A stretch of DNA of 64,000 nucleotides from Cymodocea nodosa (taxonomy: Eukaryota; Streptophyta; Magnoliopsida; Alismatales; Cymodoceaceae). Where the stretch lies: the NCBI GenBank assembly GCA_036874045.1, contig CM072344.1, forward strand, positions 13,426,501 through 13,490,500. The letters are read 5' to 3'. The translations under genes were made by a program, and so were the position numbers. Of this stretch, positions 24,830 to 36,549 are shown piece after piece. The notes under the pieces were generated by a model, which did not search any database, was not told the origin of the DNA, and saw nothing but the letters and a program-made list of their open reading frames with translations. The first letter of the stretch is position 1. Every line of letters begins with the position of its first letter.

Positions 24830-25450
24830 TGGAAATATTAATAGAAAAATTATAAATCTCAATGCATGATCAGTTTAGTTAAGGAGTCGCGGATCACGGG
24901 TGGGCAGGAGAAGCACCGAACGGTGAACTTGGCGGTTGTCTTCTTTCGGTGTCTCTTTCACGGGCAGATTATTCAATGTAATAGTTAGTTAAGTACGTGG
25001 TTACTATTAAAATTCAAATCATGATAAGCATTAAATATCCGTTGTAAATTAAAGATTATGGCGCCATCTGGTGATGCTAACCTTTTTTTTGATAATAATG
25101 TTTACGTTTAACCATAATCGTTCACGTTCATTTTTTTTTTTTTTATAATGCTGTTATTTTTATTTGTAACGTAAAATCTTTCCTTCGAAAGACTTACGAG
25201 CCAAAAAAGGATCAATTGTTGATCTTCTCTTTTTTTTTAAAAAAAAATTACTTAGAATATTCGTTTATAACATTTTTTCATTAATAGCTTTTCCTGTGAA
25301 TTTGAAATTAAGGATTTGTTAATGCATAATGAAAAATTTAGACAAAAAAGAAATGAAAAGTTCAAATAAAAATGAAATAGAACATTTGAAATGTTAAATT
25401 TTTCATTAGGATTTAGTATAAATATTGAAAAGTTTAAAAAGTTAAAATTT
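24830..25450. other. Upstream region of the malectin-LRR gene
   Basis: A GC-richer patch (24880-24965, with gcggatcacgggtgggc) sits in otherwise AT-rich DNA with poly-T runs. Promoter elements further upstream may lie here. No second gene is seen. Confidence 0.35.
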
Positions 25451-25454
25451 TTGT

Positions 25455-26913
25455 GGAGATATTTATGTACTTAAAAAATGGTGAAAAGAAAATAATAGAA
25501 TATCATGAAAAATGATAAAAAAGAAAATGATAAAAATTAACTAAAAGTTAGTAGAAAATTAAGATGTTTGTGCATAAAACAAAAAATGATAGAATTTAAA
25601 ATACATGTGTTTGTGTATAGAATAGAAAATAATGTAAAATCATATAATGTAAAATATATATGTTTATTTATAAAATAAAAAATATTGAAATTGATAAATT
25701 AAATATTTTTTTGTACTTATTTGCAAGATAGAAAATAATAAAATTTAATATATATAATATAAGATATAGTCATTTATGATAATAGTTACAACATAAAATA
25801 CATTTCATATATCTTTATTGTTCCACATATATTTCATAATATCAATTCTCATCTACTAAAGATAAATAATTTCTATTTAAAAATTACATACTACTAATAT
25901 ATTTTATAATAATTTACATTTTCTTTTCTTTTCTTTTTCATCAGTTTTAGATATAAAAATGTCAAAATTTTTAACTGTTGGTTGATTGAACAGTTGTGCT
26001 CCCTTCCAACGCAAGACAAACGTAGAGATTTATCATAATCGATTGTTGAAGAGTCTTTATCAAAATTTTCGTTGATTTTTAGAATAAGGTAAGAAAAAAC
26101 TAGACGTTTGAACCAGTAAATTTAATTAGATATAGTTTGTAAATTACACCATAAAACATATATCAAATAGAAAACTCAAATAGCTAACAATACAAACAAT
26201 AGGTTCTATACATGCTTTTCTATTTTTGAAATATCTTTTCTACCGATCCTAATACTAAAGAGATGTTTGTGTACTTAGAAAATGACGAAAAACGTCGAAA
26301 AGTAAAATCGTGAAAAATTTTCGACCATTTTCTAAGTGTTTGTGCAACAAATGATTTTTCGTCATTTTCCACCATTTTCCCTTAGTATATAAGAAAATTT
26401 GTTTCGCTTTTCGACCTTCTGATATCTGAAACTAATGGAAAATGAATGAAAAGAAAATATGAATTATCACATAATATATTAACAATATGCAATTTTAATA
26501 TAGAAATTATTTATGTCTTTAATAGATGAAAATTGATATTACGAGAGATACGTGGAATAATAAAGATGTGTAAAATATATTTTATATTGTAACAATTATT
26601 ATAAATGACTTTATCTTATATTATCTATAATAAATTTTGTTATTTTCTATCTTATAGATAAATACAAAAAATATTTAATTTATTAATTTTAATATTTTTA
26701 TTTTGTAAATAAACATATATATTTTATGATTTTTGGTCATTTTATGTTCTATGCACAAATACATGTATTTCAAATTCCATCATTTTCTATTCTATACACA
26801 AATACATTGATTTTCTATTGATTTTTCGTTAATTTCTGTCATTTTCATTTCCATCATTTTCTGTGATATTCTGTCATTTTCTTTTCACCATTTTCTAGTG
26901 CACAAATAACTCC
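25455..26913. mobile_element. Large foldback DNA transposon (about 1.46 kb)
   Basis: Arms of about 470 bp at each end are inverted copies of one another. Left end GGAGATATTTATGTAC, right end (minus strand) GGAGTTATTTGTGCAC, and the arms stay alignable through gtttatttataaaataaaaa, gatagaaaataa, atcaattctcatctac and aataatttctat. The loop (about 25940-26440) holds a second, smaller terminus-like pair at 26270-26345. No ORF is present. It is a non-autonomous element; superfamily is uncertain and no convincing TSD was found. A related arm lies at about 47200-47530. Confidence 0.75.
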
Positions 26914-27336
26914 TAATAGTTCTAAGAAAAGTATATTAATATATATTATCAATATATTTGTGATATTGTGAAAAAAGAGAAAAGTGAAAATAAGTTATAC
27001 CTTTATATATATATATGATATAATTATTGATCATTTGATGAAAAAGATTTTACTATAAGATTCATCAAATACCGACGTCGCAATCTAAAAGCAACAAACA
27101 TTAGCTACAAAGTTCTTGCTTCTTCAGTACTGAATTCCTGACGTTTTGTTTTGTTTGTCTTTTTTATTTGTGAAATGAAAGCTTGATGGATTAATATTGG
27201 TTGCACTTGGTTTGAAATTTGCCATCACAACTCCTAAAGTTAAGTGATTAACACATAAATGGGAATGCAACAAGTAACCTAGCTGTATATAACGGCTTAA
27301 TGATATACTACATTTCCAAAACCCTGAACATTGTCC

Positions 27337-27340
<4 letters not shown>

Positions 27341-27374
<34 letters not shown>
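27341..27374. repeat. (TA)n microsatellite
   Basis: About 15 TA units. Low complexity, no other feature in the neighbourhood. Confidence 0.85.
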
Positions 27375-27378
<4 letters not shown>

Positions 27379-27548
27379 GGTCCTTTGGAAAAGTTTGCTA
27401 CTTACTTCATACAAGGCTCTTAATTATAAAGAAATGAAAATAATTTATATGAAGAACTAAGTCATTAAAAATGTAATGCTAGTTGAGTCAAGGTGTATAA
27501 CTTTTCAAGTATCCATATGTATGTTTTCTTTCTGTAGATGAACATATA

Positions 27549-28178
27549 AGTACTATTTGTATCACATATAAAGTTAAGAATTAAAAAGTTTAAAAAAAAA
27601 TTCATAACATTTTGAGATTTATGTTACATAAAAAAGTTGAAAATAAATTCTCAACTTTCTTACATATATAAAATATAAGATATTCTAAATTTTCAAACTT
27701 TTCCCTATTTAAAAGTTGAGAAAGCAGTATAGGAATTATCTATGTTTAATTAATTAATTAATTATTTAAAATTAATTATAATTAAAGTATATATTTTTAA
27801 TATTATTTTATTTACTTAATTATTTTAATATTAATTTTATTAATAATAAATTATTAATTATTTTAATATTTTTATTAATAATAAAAATATTAATTATTTT
27901 ATTATTGTTAATATTATTTATTTTTATTTTATAATCTTAAAATCACAAATAGTATTTTATTTAATTAATAATATTTTTTATTATATAATATTATAATATT
28001 ATTTAATATATAATATTAAAATTTCAGGAATTATATAATATTCCTAGCTTTCTATAAATGACATAAACACCTTTAAATTTTACGTTTTGACTTTCTAATT
28101 CTTAAATTTTTTGATTATTTAATTCTTAACTTTTTTAACTTTATATTTTCTAACTTTTTCAGTAACACAAATAAGTCC
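27549..28178. mobile_element. MITE-like element of about 630 bp
   Basis: Termini are inverted: AGTACTATTTGTATCAC at the left, GGACTTATTTGTGTTAC at the right on the minus strand. Both are followed by aaagttaagaattaaa-like inner repeats. The interior is almost pure A/T and non-coding. The terminal TATTTGTG core resembles that of the foldback element at 25455-26913, so the two may share a transposase source. Confidence 0.55.
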
Positions 28179-28609
28179 ATAGTTTCATATCCAATATCAA
28201 CTTTTCTGTTGCTTTCAATCTATATTGAATATTGGTAATGACATGACATAAACTATATATATTGCGGTTAACATTGACACCTATATTGGTTATAATTTTG
28301 ATTATATGCATCTTCTGATAAGTAGAAGAATAGTGGAAGATGTTATACGTTTTGGAGTATAAAGGTTGGTGATATAATTTTAGATTACCATTATGATACT
28401 ATTAAAAAAGGAAATGCAAAATCTTATAAAGGTAAGATATGATCTGAAACATGGATAAAGTGTTAAGGAAATACAATGAAATAATTAGAGCGAATATTGA
28501 AATGGAAAAAGTAGGAAGCTAGATGAAAATACAGTGAACTACATAAAAATTATGAGTCAAAATGAATAAGGATTTTCGTTATAAAATATAACTCATTATA
28601 ATATTTGTT

Positions 28610-29140
28610 ATAGAAACATCTAAAATGTGCATTATGTAAAAGAAAGGTGTGTATCATTTATGATCAACTTCATACCATCTTTGAAAGCAACGTTGCAACA
28701 GCAGCTGCTAGAGTGCAATTGTTAGATTTTCAAGGGTGTTTTAATGTGAATAATGGAAACATGGATAACTTAAACTATTCCTTTACTTCGGTTCTTCTAT
28801 GTTTGATCCTGAAGTTAACAAAAGTTCTCCAAGTGACAAGGATCATGAAACACGCAAGAAGAAGCGTCCTTGACCATAAAAAGAGTCACGACAAGCCATT
28901 GCAAAGTGAATTGCTGAAATTAATGTCGAACTTTATAAGCTTCATGAAGATGATAATTACAATGCTTCTTCCAACATGTTGAAGATTATGGGTGATGTTA
29001 CTCAAGTTGAACAAAGAAAAGTAGAAATGTTAGGAAAGGAGTTCTCATCTTTAAAACAACTTTATAAGTTTAAAGCGACGTCAATTTTCAATTCTGATAT
29101 AAGATTAGATTATTTTCAATATTCAATTCTGGCATAATTA
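28610..29140 (+). pseudogene. MYB/SANT-like protein remnant (Harbinger accessory type)
   Basis: The translation from 28640 reads CIIYDQLHTIFESNVAT, the segment that follows the MYB/SANT-like domain in plant proteins of this class (typically Y-x-x-L-x-x-IF-x-x-x-x-ATG). After frame changes, NVELYKLHEDDNYNASSN and EQRKVEMLGKEFSSL fit a helical C-terminal tail. The MYB domain itself is not recognisable upstream, so this is a 5'-truncated, frameshifted copy. Such proteins accompany PIF/Harbinger transposases and are also found as host genes. Decay here favours a transposon remnant. Confidence 0.5.
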
Positions 29141-29908
29141 TGTTACTTTGTAGATAAACTACGTTTGTGTGTTTTGTTTGTTTCAATTATTTTGTGTTGA
29201 TGTTGATGTCATATGTCATTTTCTTCTGTGTTACTTTCCTGTGTCGTGTCACTTTCGTTATTATGTTCGTTTTCCAATATTCGTATTTAATTATTCTTAA
29301 AAAATTATTATTCAATTAAAATGATTAATATAATAATAATATTATTAAAATAATAATACAAACATCATTATTATTAAATCCTAAATTAATATGAAACTTA
29401 AGGTTAAATTCAAGTTAAATTCTTTGAATTCCTATGAATTCTTACCATTTGTATAAATACTTAAATTTTAATTATCATTACTTAATTTTCGACATATGTA
29501 CAAATAGCCTTGCAAAAATAAACATTTTTGTCATTTCCATTTTAATAATTTTCAGACTTACTCATCATCTTGTTTAACATGATTTCCAAGTGTATAGGAC
29601 CTTAATTTAAATTTAATAAGTTAATGTATAATATAATCTTTTATCTATTAAAATTTCAACTAAATATAATTTATATCCATTAAGATTTTTGGTTTAAATC
29701 AATGGTTGAAATGTAACAAAATTTAGTCAATTATAAGACCTTTAGATCAAGAATCAACAACTATTATGTTCAAAAAATAATACCTTGTATTTATAATTAT
29801 CAAATCTTAAAATCTATATGGTCGTAAACGTATAAAGACACTTCTAGGAAGGTTTCCCAAAGGTGATTCTAGTAGAAAAAGTCATCTTATGTTAAACTAA
29901 TGTGAATA
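29141..29908. other. AT-rich intergenic DNA
   Basis: No ORF or element recognised. It ends at the target duplication of the solo LTR that begins at 29914. Confidence 0.4.
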
Positions 29909-29913
29909 TATAA

Positions 29914-31524
29914 TGTTGAGTATTTTGTTTTGATGATGTATGTTGAATGAAAATAATCATATTTATTCAATTACTATTACTTGTGAAAAGAAATTAAAAT
30001 CATTAATTAATACAGAAAAAGCTTACTGATATAAATATTTGTCTGTATTAGATCTGAAATTATACTAAGTTAATAACTAGTCGTTTCGTTGCATTAATTT
30101 CTCATTTAACTTAATGTTAAGTTAACGTGTATTTTTATTGAAAAGCATGATATGTTTTAAAGTTATATTTTTTATATTATGAATAGTGCACATTTAGATA
30201 ACTCGTTAAGTTAGAGTTTTGTTCATATAGAGATCATGTGAGAACTCGTTAAGTTAAATGCTTAAAGGTTAAAATAGGTCACGTGAGAACTTATTGAGTT
30301 AGTGAGTAAAAGAAAAGACAAACTCGTTAAGTTAATGTTGTACATGTGGTGAAATTATAAATTACAAATGTTATATTGTATCATATGAGGTACACATGTT
30401 TAACTCGTTAAGTTAACATAACTAAATACGTTGAGTTGCTATATTGAATACTAAGGCAACACGTTAGGTTAGCGTTATAAAACTTAAGTTGTTATTTTTA
30501 CATGTGGTAAAATTCTTATTATAAAAATATTTGTTTATTACTGGTTTGTTGAGTTATCTGTAACACAATGGAGATAATTCGTTAAGTTATCGTAACACCA
30601 TGAAGCTAATTTGTTGAGTTAACGTAACACCACAGACTTTATTCATTGAGTTAGCTATAGTACTTATCACGTGGATTGGCACATGAGGAACTCGTTAAGT
30701 TAGAAACGTTAAGTTAATATTTACTTGTGTTACTCGTTTAGTTAACATTAAAGTAACAACTTCTTATTATAATTGATGAAAAATTTTGGAAGAGAAAGTT
30801 TATTTTGCAAGAAATTTTTTAGAGATCCAGGATTGATAATTAAAGAAAATTTGAAATGTAAATGTGGGTCAAAACATGTGTATTTCGATGAAGGAAAAAG
30901 AAAAGACGTGAATAAGTGGAAAACTGGTAGTGATTAAACGTGAAGTATATGCATGAAATAAAGATACAGTATAAAAGGCATAGAATTCTCGTGGATCAAA
31001 CTATTCCTACACATCAAACAAAAAATCTTTTCAATGATCAAACTATCCCTACACACCAAAAGAAAAATCTTTTCAGAAATCAAAAACACCTCTTCGGGGA
31101 AAAGCTCTCAGGTGGAAGAAAGTTAAGTGAAGCATAAAAAGGTAAGATATACGTCATTGAAGATTTAAAGTATCAGAAGAAATCAAATTCGGTGAAGTAG
31201 AGAAAGACAAGATATTCATCACTGAAGAAGAAAGAAAAAGAGAAGAAGAAAGATCTTAAACAGGGAGAAATGTTTTAAATTCTACAAATTAGTTTTCTCT
31301 ATTTGTAGTTATGAAATTGTATAGATGAAACATGGTATCTATATATAATTGCATCTATAATTTATGAGGAGAATTGAATTGTATATTGTAATTGAAATCT
31401 TGAATAAAAATGATTTTATGAAAATAGTGTCTCGACTTATTTTTGAGTTTTAAAGTTTCAATTATATTCGAAAATATTGAAATACACAATTCACCCTCTT
31501 CTTGTGTAGCCATATGATACTACA
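29914..31524 (+). mobile_element. Solo LTR, family B (probable Ty1/copia), perfect TSD
   Basis: It starts TGTTGAGTATTTTG, ends ATGATACTACA, and is flanked by the perfect 5-bp duplication TATAA (29909-29913 and 31525-31529). Near its 3' end it has the attcaccct tract that many plant copia LTRs carry just before the terminus. It contains repeated (A)ACTCGTTAAGTTA motifs and a segment (30322-30482) shared with the family A LTRs. No internal domain follows, so it is a solo LTR left by LTR-LTR recombination. Length 1,611 bp. Confidence 0.85.
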
Positions 31525-31789
31525 TATAATTAATAAAAAAGGTATACATGTAGTGCTTGTTTTTACTTAAATTACAATGCTTGATAGTAAATATAAACTA
31601 ATTATAAAATTACATCAAGAATCAATTTTATCATTTAAGTTTATATTTAAATTAGTTAAGTGATGTTTCAAGAAATTTAATTTGTTATAATCAAATTTCA
31701 AAACTCATAATAATAAAAATTCAAATCTTGTAATATAATTAAAGAACATAATTTAATCACATTACATTGTCCATTGACTATGGTTAGAG

Positions 31790-32300
31790 CTCAAGGAGTT
31801 TGTATTATGTGTACCAAAAACATAATAGTATTCAGTACACTCAAATAACCTAATGTACATTAAAAGTATCTATGTAGTTGATAATAGGTGATACTTTATA
31901 GACATTCAAATAGCCTAGTATATATTAAGAATATTCATAAAGTTGAAAACTTGTAGTACTATTTAGAAGAATAATTTATTAGAATTTGATCCTATGTATC
32001 ACATACTTTATCTTTCAAACATTTTCAATTAGTTAGAGGTACTTAAGTGGCATTATCTATCAATTTGATTGAGAATACTAATAGAGACAAGACATATAAT
32101 GTAATCACATGATTTTTAATTAGATGCGCATATTTATTGTTTGTATATGCCTAAATAAAGTTAATACTACTGTATAAAGACATTATACAAGAACTTCTTA
32201 GGTAGTTATCTATCTTAATTCTAATCTAAACTCAAACATGATTAGCTTATTAAAGGAGTAAATACTTCATAATAGATATAAATGCATCTTTAAAAGAAAA
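31790..32300 (-). mobile_element. Degenerate Cassandra-like LTR with 5S-like sequence (copy 2)
   Basis: It aligns in order with the copy at 34820-35280, including cacgtactttatc-like, gttagaggta-cttaag and the 5S-like segment (about 32180-32292, minus strand: GATGCATTTATATC, CATGTTTGAGTTTAG, AAGAAGTTCTTG). It is much more diverged, so it should no longer act as a 5S promoter. Confidence 0.55.
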
Positions 32301-33000
32301 TTACGTTTTTACGTGAAATCGAAGGTAATCTAACTCTTTTGGATTTTGGCTACCGATCTAATTTCTTCGTGGTGCCTTTTTAGCCTTTCTTATTTTGTAT
32401 TTTTCTGGTTATATTTTGGTATGTTGTGGTGAACTTTATCGTAGCCGTGGTTTATAGTCCCTTTTAATTATATATCCTACATGTTTTTTCTTCGGAAAAA
32501 GACGTACGCGTGCAATGCACGGGAGTACTCTTATCTGTTCCATCTCAACGCCGTCCCTGTCCCATCATTGGTAATTATACTCTACAAACGGTCTTTCTGA
32601 AAGCGTCTCTTCACCTGTGATAGCCCAATCTTTTCTCCATAGATATGTTTGAGCTTTTGAACACTTCCTGCTGCGATATAAGATACGGTCGTCAGACCAA
32701 TCACATCAATATCATTGGAAAGGAAAAGCTCGATAATAAATAATCTCAGGCCACCACTTCCATTTCCTTTTAAATATATATATGTATGTACATATATGTT
32801 TAAAAATTTTCCGTCTCGGCAGTGAAACAATGTCACTGTTCCAACGCGCATTCTAGTTTTTCTCTCTCCAAGATTTTCAGGACATTAATAATATATAGAA
32901 AATAACTCTCTTGTATAATCTGATATAATTGGTTATAGAAACTGAATGTATAAATATGAGAATGTACTTCGTATTTAGCAATCTATTAAATACATTTTTC
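32301..33000 (+). other. Probable 5' LTR of a copia element, plus unknown DNA
   Basis: The primer binding site at 33008 implies that an LTR ends just before it. The tail of this stretch (atctattaaatacatttttc) fits such an LTR end. Its left boundary could not be found because no second LTR is present to compare. The GC-richer patch at 32490-32570 is unassigned. Confidence 0.35.
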
Positions 33001-33005
33001 TTTCG

Positions 33006-33900
33006 TGGTATCAAGTTAGGCACTCTCCTACTGTCTTTCTCAACGCACCATGTCAGCTTCTACTTCTAAAATGTATTCTCCCGTTCAATGTTTCTACTCT
33101 TTTTTATATACTGATGGATCATTCTACCCATTGATGTCGGCTCGATCAGTTTGAGGCTCTTTTGGGTATACATGGTCTACTTTTTGTGGTTACCAATGAT
33201 GCCCCACCTATATGATTGTTCTGCCGATCATGTTTACTCCTATTGGTAGATTGCTGATCAACTTGTCTGTAGTTGGATTACAGGAAGTTGTTATTCCATG
33301 TATCAGTTCTAAAAGATGTGTGGCTGACAATTGAGTGTCGTTTTGGTTCTTTGTCTCATATTCGCACTTGATCTCTTCATGAGAAGTTACAGGGTCTCTC
33401 CAAAACACCAGTTGTTTCTATGGAAGATTATTTACTTGAAGCAAAGAACACTGTTGATGCTCTCACTGCTATAGGTACGGCGATCTTGATGTTGAACATA
33501 TTGCTTATGATCTAAGTGGCCTTGGTTTCGAATTTAAAACTTTCAAAACTACTATAATAAATGACGCTTGAATTGTCTTTTGATGATCTTCGTGATTTGT
33601 TGCTACTGGAAAAGGATCTTCAAAGGAAATCCTTGAAATTAGCTCCTATTTTTGAACATGTTTTATTTTTCTACTGGTTTCTTCCACTTCATCTTCTAGT
33701 TCTTCCAATTTTTCTCAATCTACGATAATTTTCATAGTCAAGGTCAATATCGTAATCGTGGTGGTCATCATCATGGTAATGCTTCACATCTTCCATTTTT
33801 CATACATGGCTCATATTATCCTAGATTTTTTCCTCCTTTTTCATCTTCTCTCCCACCTATACATGTCAAACGGGTCAAAGACAAATTAGGCCGATCAACA
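33006..33900 (+). pseudogene. Ty1/copia gag remnant with primer binding site
   Basis: A primer-binding-like GGTATCAAGTTAGG (33008) is followed 40 bp later by MSASTSKMYSPV. Across several frames the translation shows the order of plant copia gag (UBN2-type): LDQFEALLGIHGLL, INLSVVGLQEVVIPC, MEDYLLEAKNTVDALTAIG, AYDLSGLGFEFKTF, LSFDDLRDLL. At least six stops or frame changes occur, so no Gag can be made. No protease, integrase or RT follows, so the element is truncated near 33900. Gag normally forms the virus-like particle that packages the element's RNA. Confidence 0.8.
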
Positions 33901-34820
33901 ACCTAGCATAGTCCAACGAGTTGTACCAGGCTAATGCATGGTACAAAAAATGTGACGTGTTCAAAGCAAGCGCTAGCATAGTTAGAGTGAGTTTAGTTTA
34001 TGGGGTTACGTAGACGTAGATGTAGACGTAGCAGATGTCAACTGCATGAGGTGTTGACGCATTGCTACTTGTAATAATTTTTAGGTTTCAGGTTCAACAG
34101 GTGTCACGTGGATGAGGCATCCAACGTGTAGGTGACGGGTGTGCGAACTCCTCTCTCATCAGCCTCACCATGGAGCGGATCATGGGTGTGGAGGGTTGCA
34201 ACTGCTTGGGCAACAAGCAGGCATCCAACAACCAATGTGCACCAAGCAGGCGGGTCACATGTTGAGTCGACTCAACAATTAGGAGTCACAAGTAGCACTG
34301 CAACTTTGCTACAAGCGACAAGCGGTAACAATGGCTGAATGGGTTGATAGAGTAAAGGCTCATATTTGTGGTTATGATGATAGACAAATCGATGAAAGAA
34401 GACTCCTGTGCAGCAGACTCGTGTTAGCACAAATGAAGGATCAAGAAGCTCCAAGACTAGCACTTGAAGGCTGGAAAATATGTGTTCAAATGTAAACTCT
34501 CTTGCAGCAAGTCTAAGAATGTCTTCGTTTATTAGGCTTCTTAGAAACTCAATCACTCACACTAGAACACCTTACCTATGTCAGTCGACTCATTTGGATT
34601 ACCAATTCTATATTAAATATCCGTTTTAGTTATGTTCTTATAGGGCTTTCTAAGGAAATAACTTGTTCGCATATCGTCTACATTTGTAGTCACCAAATTT
34701 GGATAATTGAAAGTATATTCATTCATCCATTTTTTGTGTACTTGTTCCACAAACATTTTCAAATTTATAGTACAAGTTGTCCTTTCTAACATTAAAATCA
34801 ATGAATACCTATTTTAGCTT
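33901..34820. other. GC-richer stretch of unknown origin
   Basis: Composition rises at 33900-34560 (acgtagacgtagatgtagac, ggagcggatcatgggtgtgg). Short ORFs are open on both strands but none has a recognisable domain. It may be the tail of the copia element or a different insertion. Confidence 0.3.
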
Positions 34821-35285
34821 TTTATTATTATTATCTTCTAAGAATATCTATGGAATTGATAACATGTGAGTCTCAATGGACACTCAAGGCTTGGTATACA
34901 CCAGGAGTATCCAAAGAGGCGAAAGCTTGTAAGAGGCCTTACTAGGTCCTAACATGGTAGATTTCTCCAAGTATCACGTACTTTATCCTACAGAGATTCT
35001 CAACAAGTTAGAGGTACCTTAAGTGACCTCATCCATCAACTCGGTTGAAATTACTAACTGAAGCAATGTCCGTAATATTAACACATGAATTGGGTAAGTG
35101 GTGCACACACATACAGCTTGCTAACGCTTGAGCAGAGCTAGCACTACTACCTATAGACACTACATGAGAACTTCTCAGATGATCACCCATCTTGGTTCTG
35201 CTCTCGCCCAAACATAGTTAACTCTAGAATTCTTACAAGAGTGGGTACTTAGTAGTAGGTGTAAATGCACCAACCTATTTTAGCT
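34820..35285 (-). mobile_element. Cassandra-type LTR carrying a 5S rRNA-like segment (copy 1)
   Basis: The stretch aligns with the copy at 31790-32300, and both carry a 5S rRNA-like segment at the same relative place. LTRs with an embedded 5S RNA are the defining mark of the Cassandra TRIM retrotransposons of plants. Exact LTR ends and a second LTR were not found, so the boundaries are approximate. Confidence 0.65.
35151..35271 (-). ncRNA. 5S rRNA-like sequence (Cassandra-embedded, degenerate)
   Basis: About 121 nt align end to end with plant 5S rRNA. The start GGTGCATTTACACC corresponds to GGTGCGATCATACC. The A-box/intermediate region reads AGTTAACTATGTTTGGGCGA (5S: AGTTAAGCGTGCTTGGGCGA). 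The C-box reads AGATGGGTGATCATCTGAGA (5S: GGATGGGTGACCTCCTGGGA). The internal Pol III promoter is therefore largely kept, although the middle is diverged. It is single-copy and inside an LTR-like repeat, so it is a retrotransposon-borne 5S copy and not a ribosomal gene array. Activity is unknown. Confidence 0.75.
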
Positions 35286-35534
35286 TGTTAGTGTATATCA
35301 AAAAGTTCAAATAGAAAGTAAATGGAATGTTAGAATTGCCGTAGGAGTTTAGTGCACTTATTGGAAAGTTCAAAAAGTTAGAATTCTCGTGAGAGATTTA
35401 GTGTACGTTGGAATGCTTAGAAATTGAAAAAATAATGAAATAAATTGTAAAAGATTACCTAAAATTATGTAATTGATACATCAATTTGTAATTTGATAAT
35501 TAAAAATAAAAATAAAAATAATGAATTGAAAAAG

Positions 35535-35700
35535 TACAATTATTCAAATTATTACAACATAAATGTAAAAAATAATCTAAAGGTACAAAACATTCAAAGT
35601 ATTACAACATGAATGTAAAGAATAGTCCAAAGATACAAAGCATTCTACTTATTACATCATCAATATAATAAATAATCCAAAGGTATAATATAAATGGACT
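35535..35700. repeat. Short tandem repeat, unit about 55 bp
   Basis: Three imperfect units containing attcaa-attacaacat-aatgtaaa-aata-tc-aaaggtac. They sit directly downstream of the Harbinger transposase remnant. Confidence 0.5.
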
Positions 35701-35719
35701 TAAATAATCCTTCCAACCC

Positions 35720-36471
35720 ACCTTGCCATTATTATATCTTCGCGCATATTATCAACTACTTCTTTTCATTGTTCTTAGCTCGTTCCAACTTGTGAATGTC
35801 CATCTATATGTACTTCTCCTGTTAGATGTATATCATTAGTAATATTTAATTCTTTTAACGTATCTTGCAAATCTTCAAGTAAATCTTCTTTATCAACCAT
35901 TCAAATGAAATTGTGAAATAAAAAACATGCGATCACAATCATTACGTGTGTTTCATATGGATATGGCATCTGACCTCGTAAGATTAAAAAATGATGTTTC
36001 ACAACTCCAAATGTGTACTCAATGACTGTTCCCAATTGTGAATGTCTATAGTTAAAGTTTTCTATATCATTACAAGGAAATCTATCATTAACATAATCAA
36101 ATAAGTGATAGTGTATACCTCGAAATGGGCAAATATACTTTGGCTGATTGGGATATCTAACATCTATTAAGTAAAACTTATTTGTATAAAAATAAAAATT
36201 AGTATGATAATATACTTATAATTTGAAAATATACTAAAACATTTACCTAGTGGAACTTAGAAACTATTAAGTCTACTAATTGCATATTAGAGGATACGAG
36301 TATTAATTGCTGATCCTTCCCAACCAACTAAAATATATGTAAATTTCGTATCAAAATTACATGCTGTCATTACATTTTGAGATAATTTACCTTTTCTATT
36401 TCTAAATGTAGTTGTTTGTTGTCCAAAAATAGTTGTTTTGATATGAGTATCATCAATAGCTTTAATGTAAT
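35720..36471 (-). pseudogene. PIF/Harbinger transposase, C-terminal (DDE) part
   Basis: Exon 36471-36247 encodes AIDDTHIKTTIFGQQ, NRKGKLSQNVMTACNFD and LVGWEGSAINTRIL. After an intron (GTAAATG at 36246, AG before 36176) the next exon gives KFYLIDVRYPNQPKYICP, RHSQLGTVIEYTFGVVKHHF and IVIACFLFHNFI. This is the order of Harbinger DDE transposases: first Asp in AID, second Asp in the GWEGSA-x-D-x-R block, Glu in VIE. The second catalytic Asp is replaced by Asn (AINT), and stops follow IL and FI, so it is inactive. The N-terminal half is at 42724-42402 and 46066-45800, split off by two LTR insertions. The active enzyme would excise and reinsert the element at TWA targets. Confidence 0.85.
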
Positions 36472-36549
36472 CTTGTATACATTAAAAATCATTAATCTTA
36501 TTTTAAATAATGTAAAAAAATGAAAGATAATACAAAAGTGAATACGAAC

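Noticed and set aside
28647-28982. Intact 111-codon protein gene
   Set aside because: Only the first part is protein-like, homologous phrases continue in other frames, and the expected MYB domain upstream is missing.
35151-35271. Functional 5S ribosomal RNA gene
   Set aside because: It is single, diverged in the middle, and embedded in a repeat that has a second copy at 31.8 kb. A Cassandra-type element explains it better.
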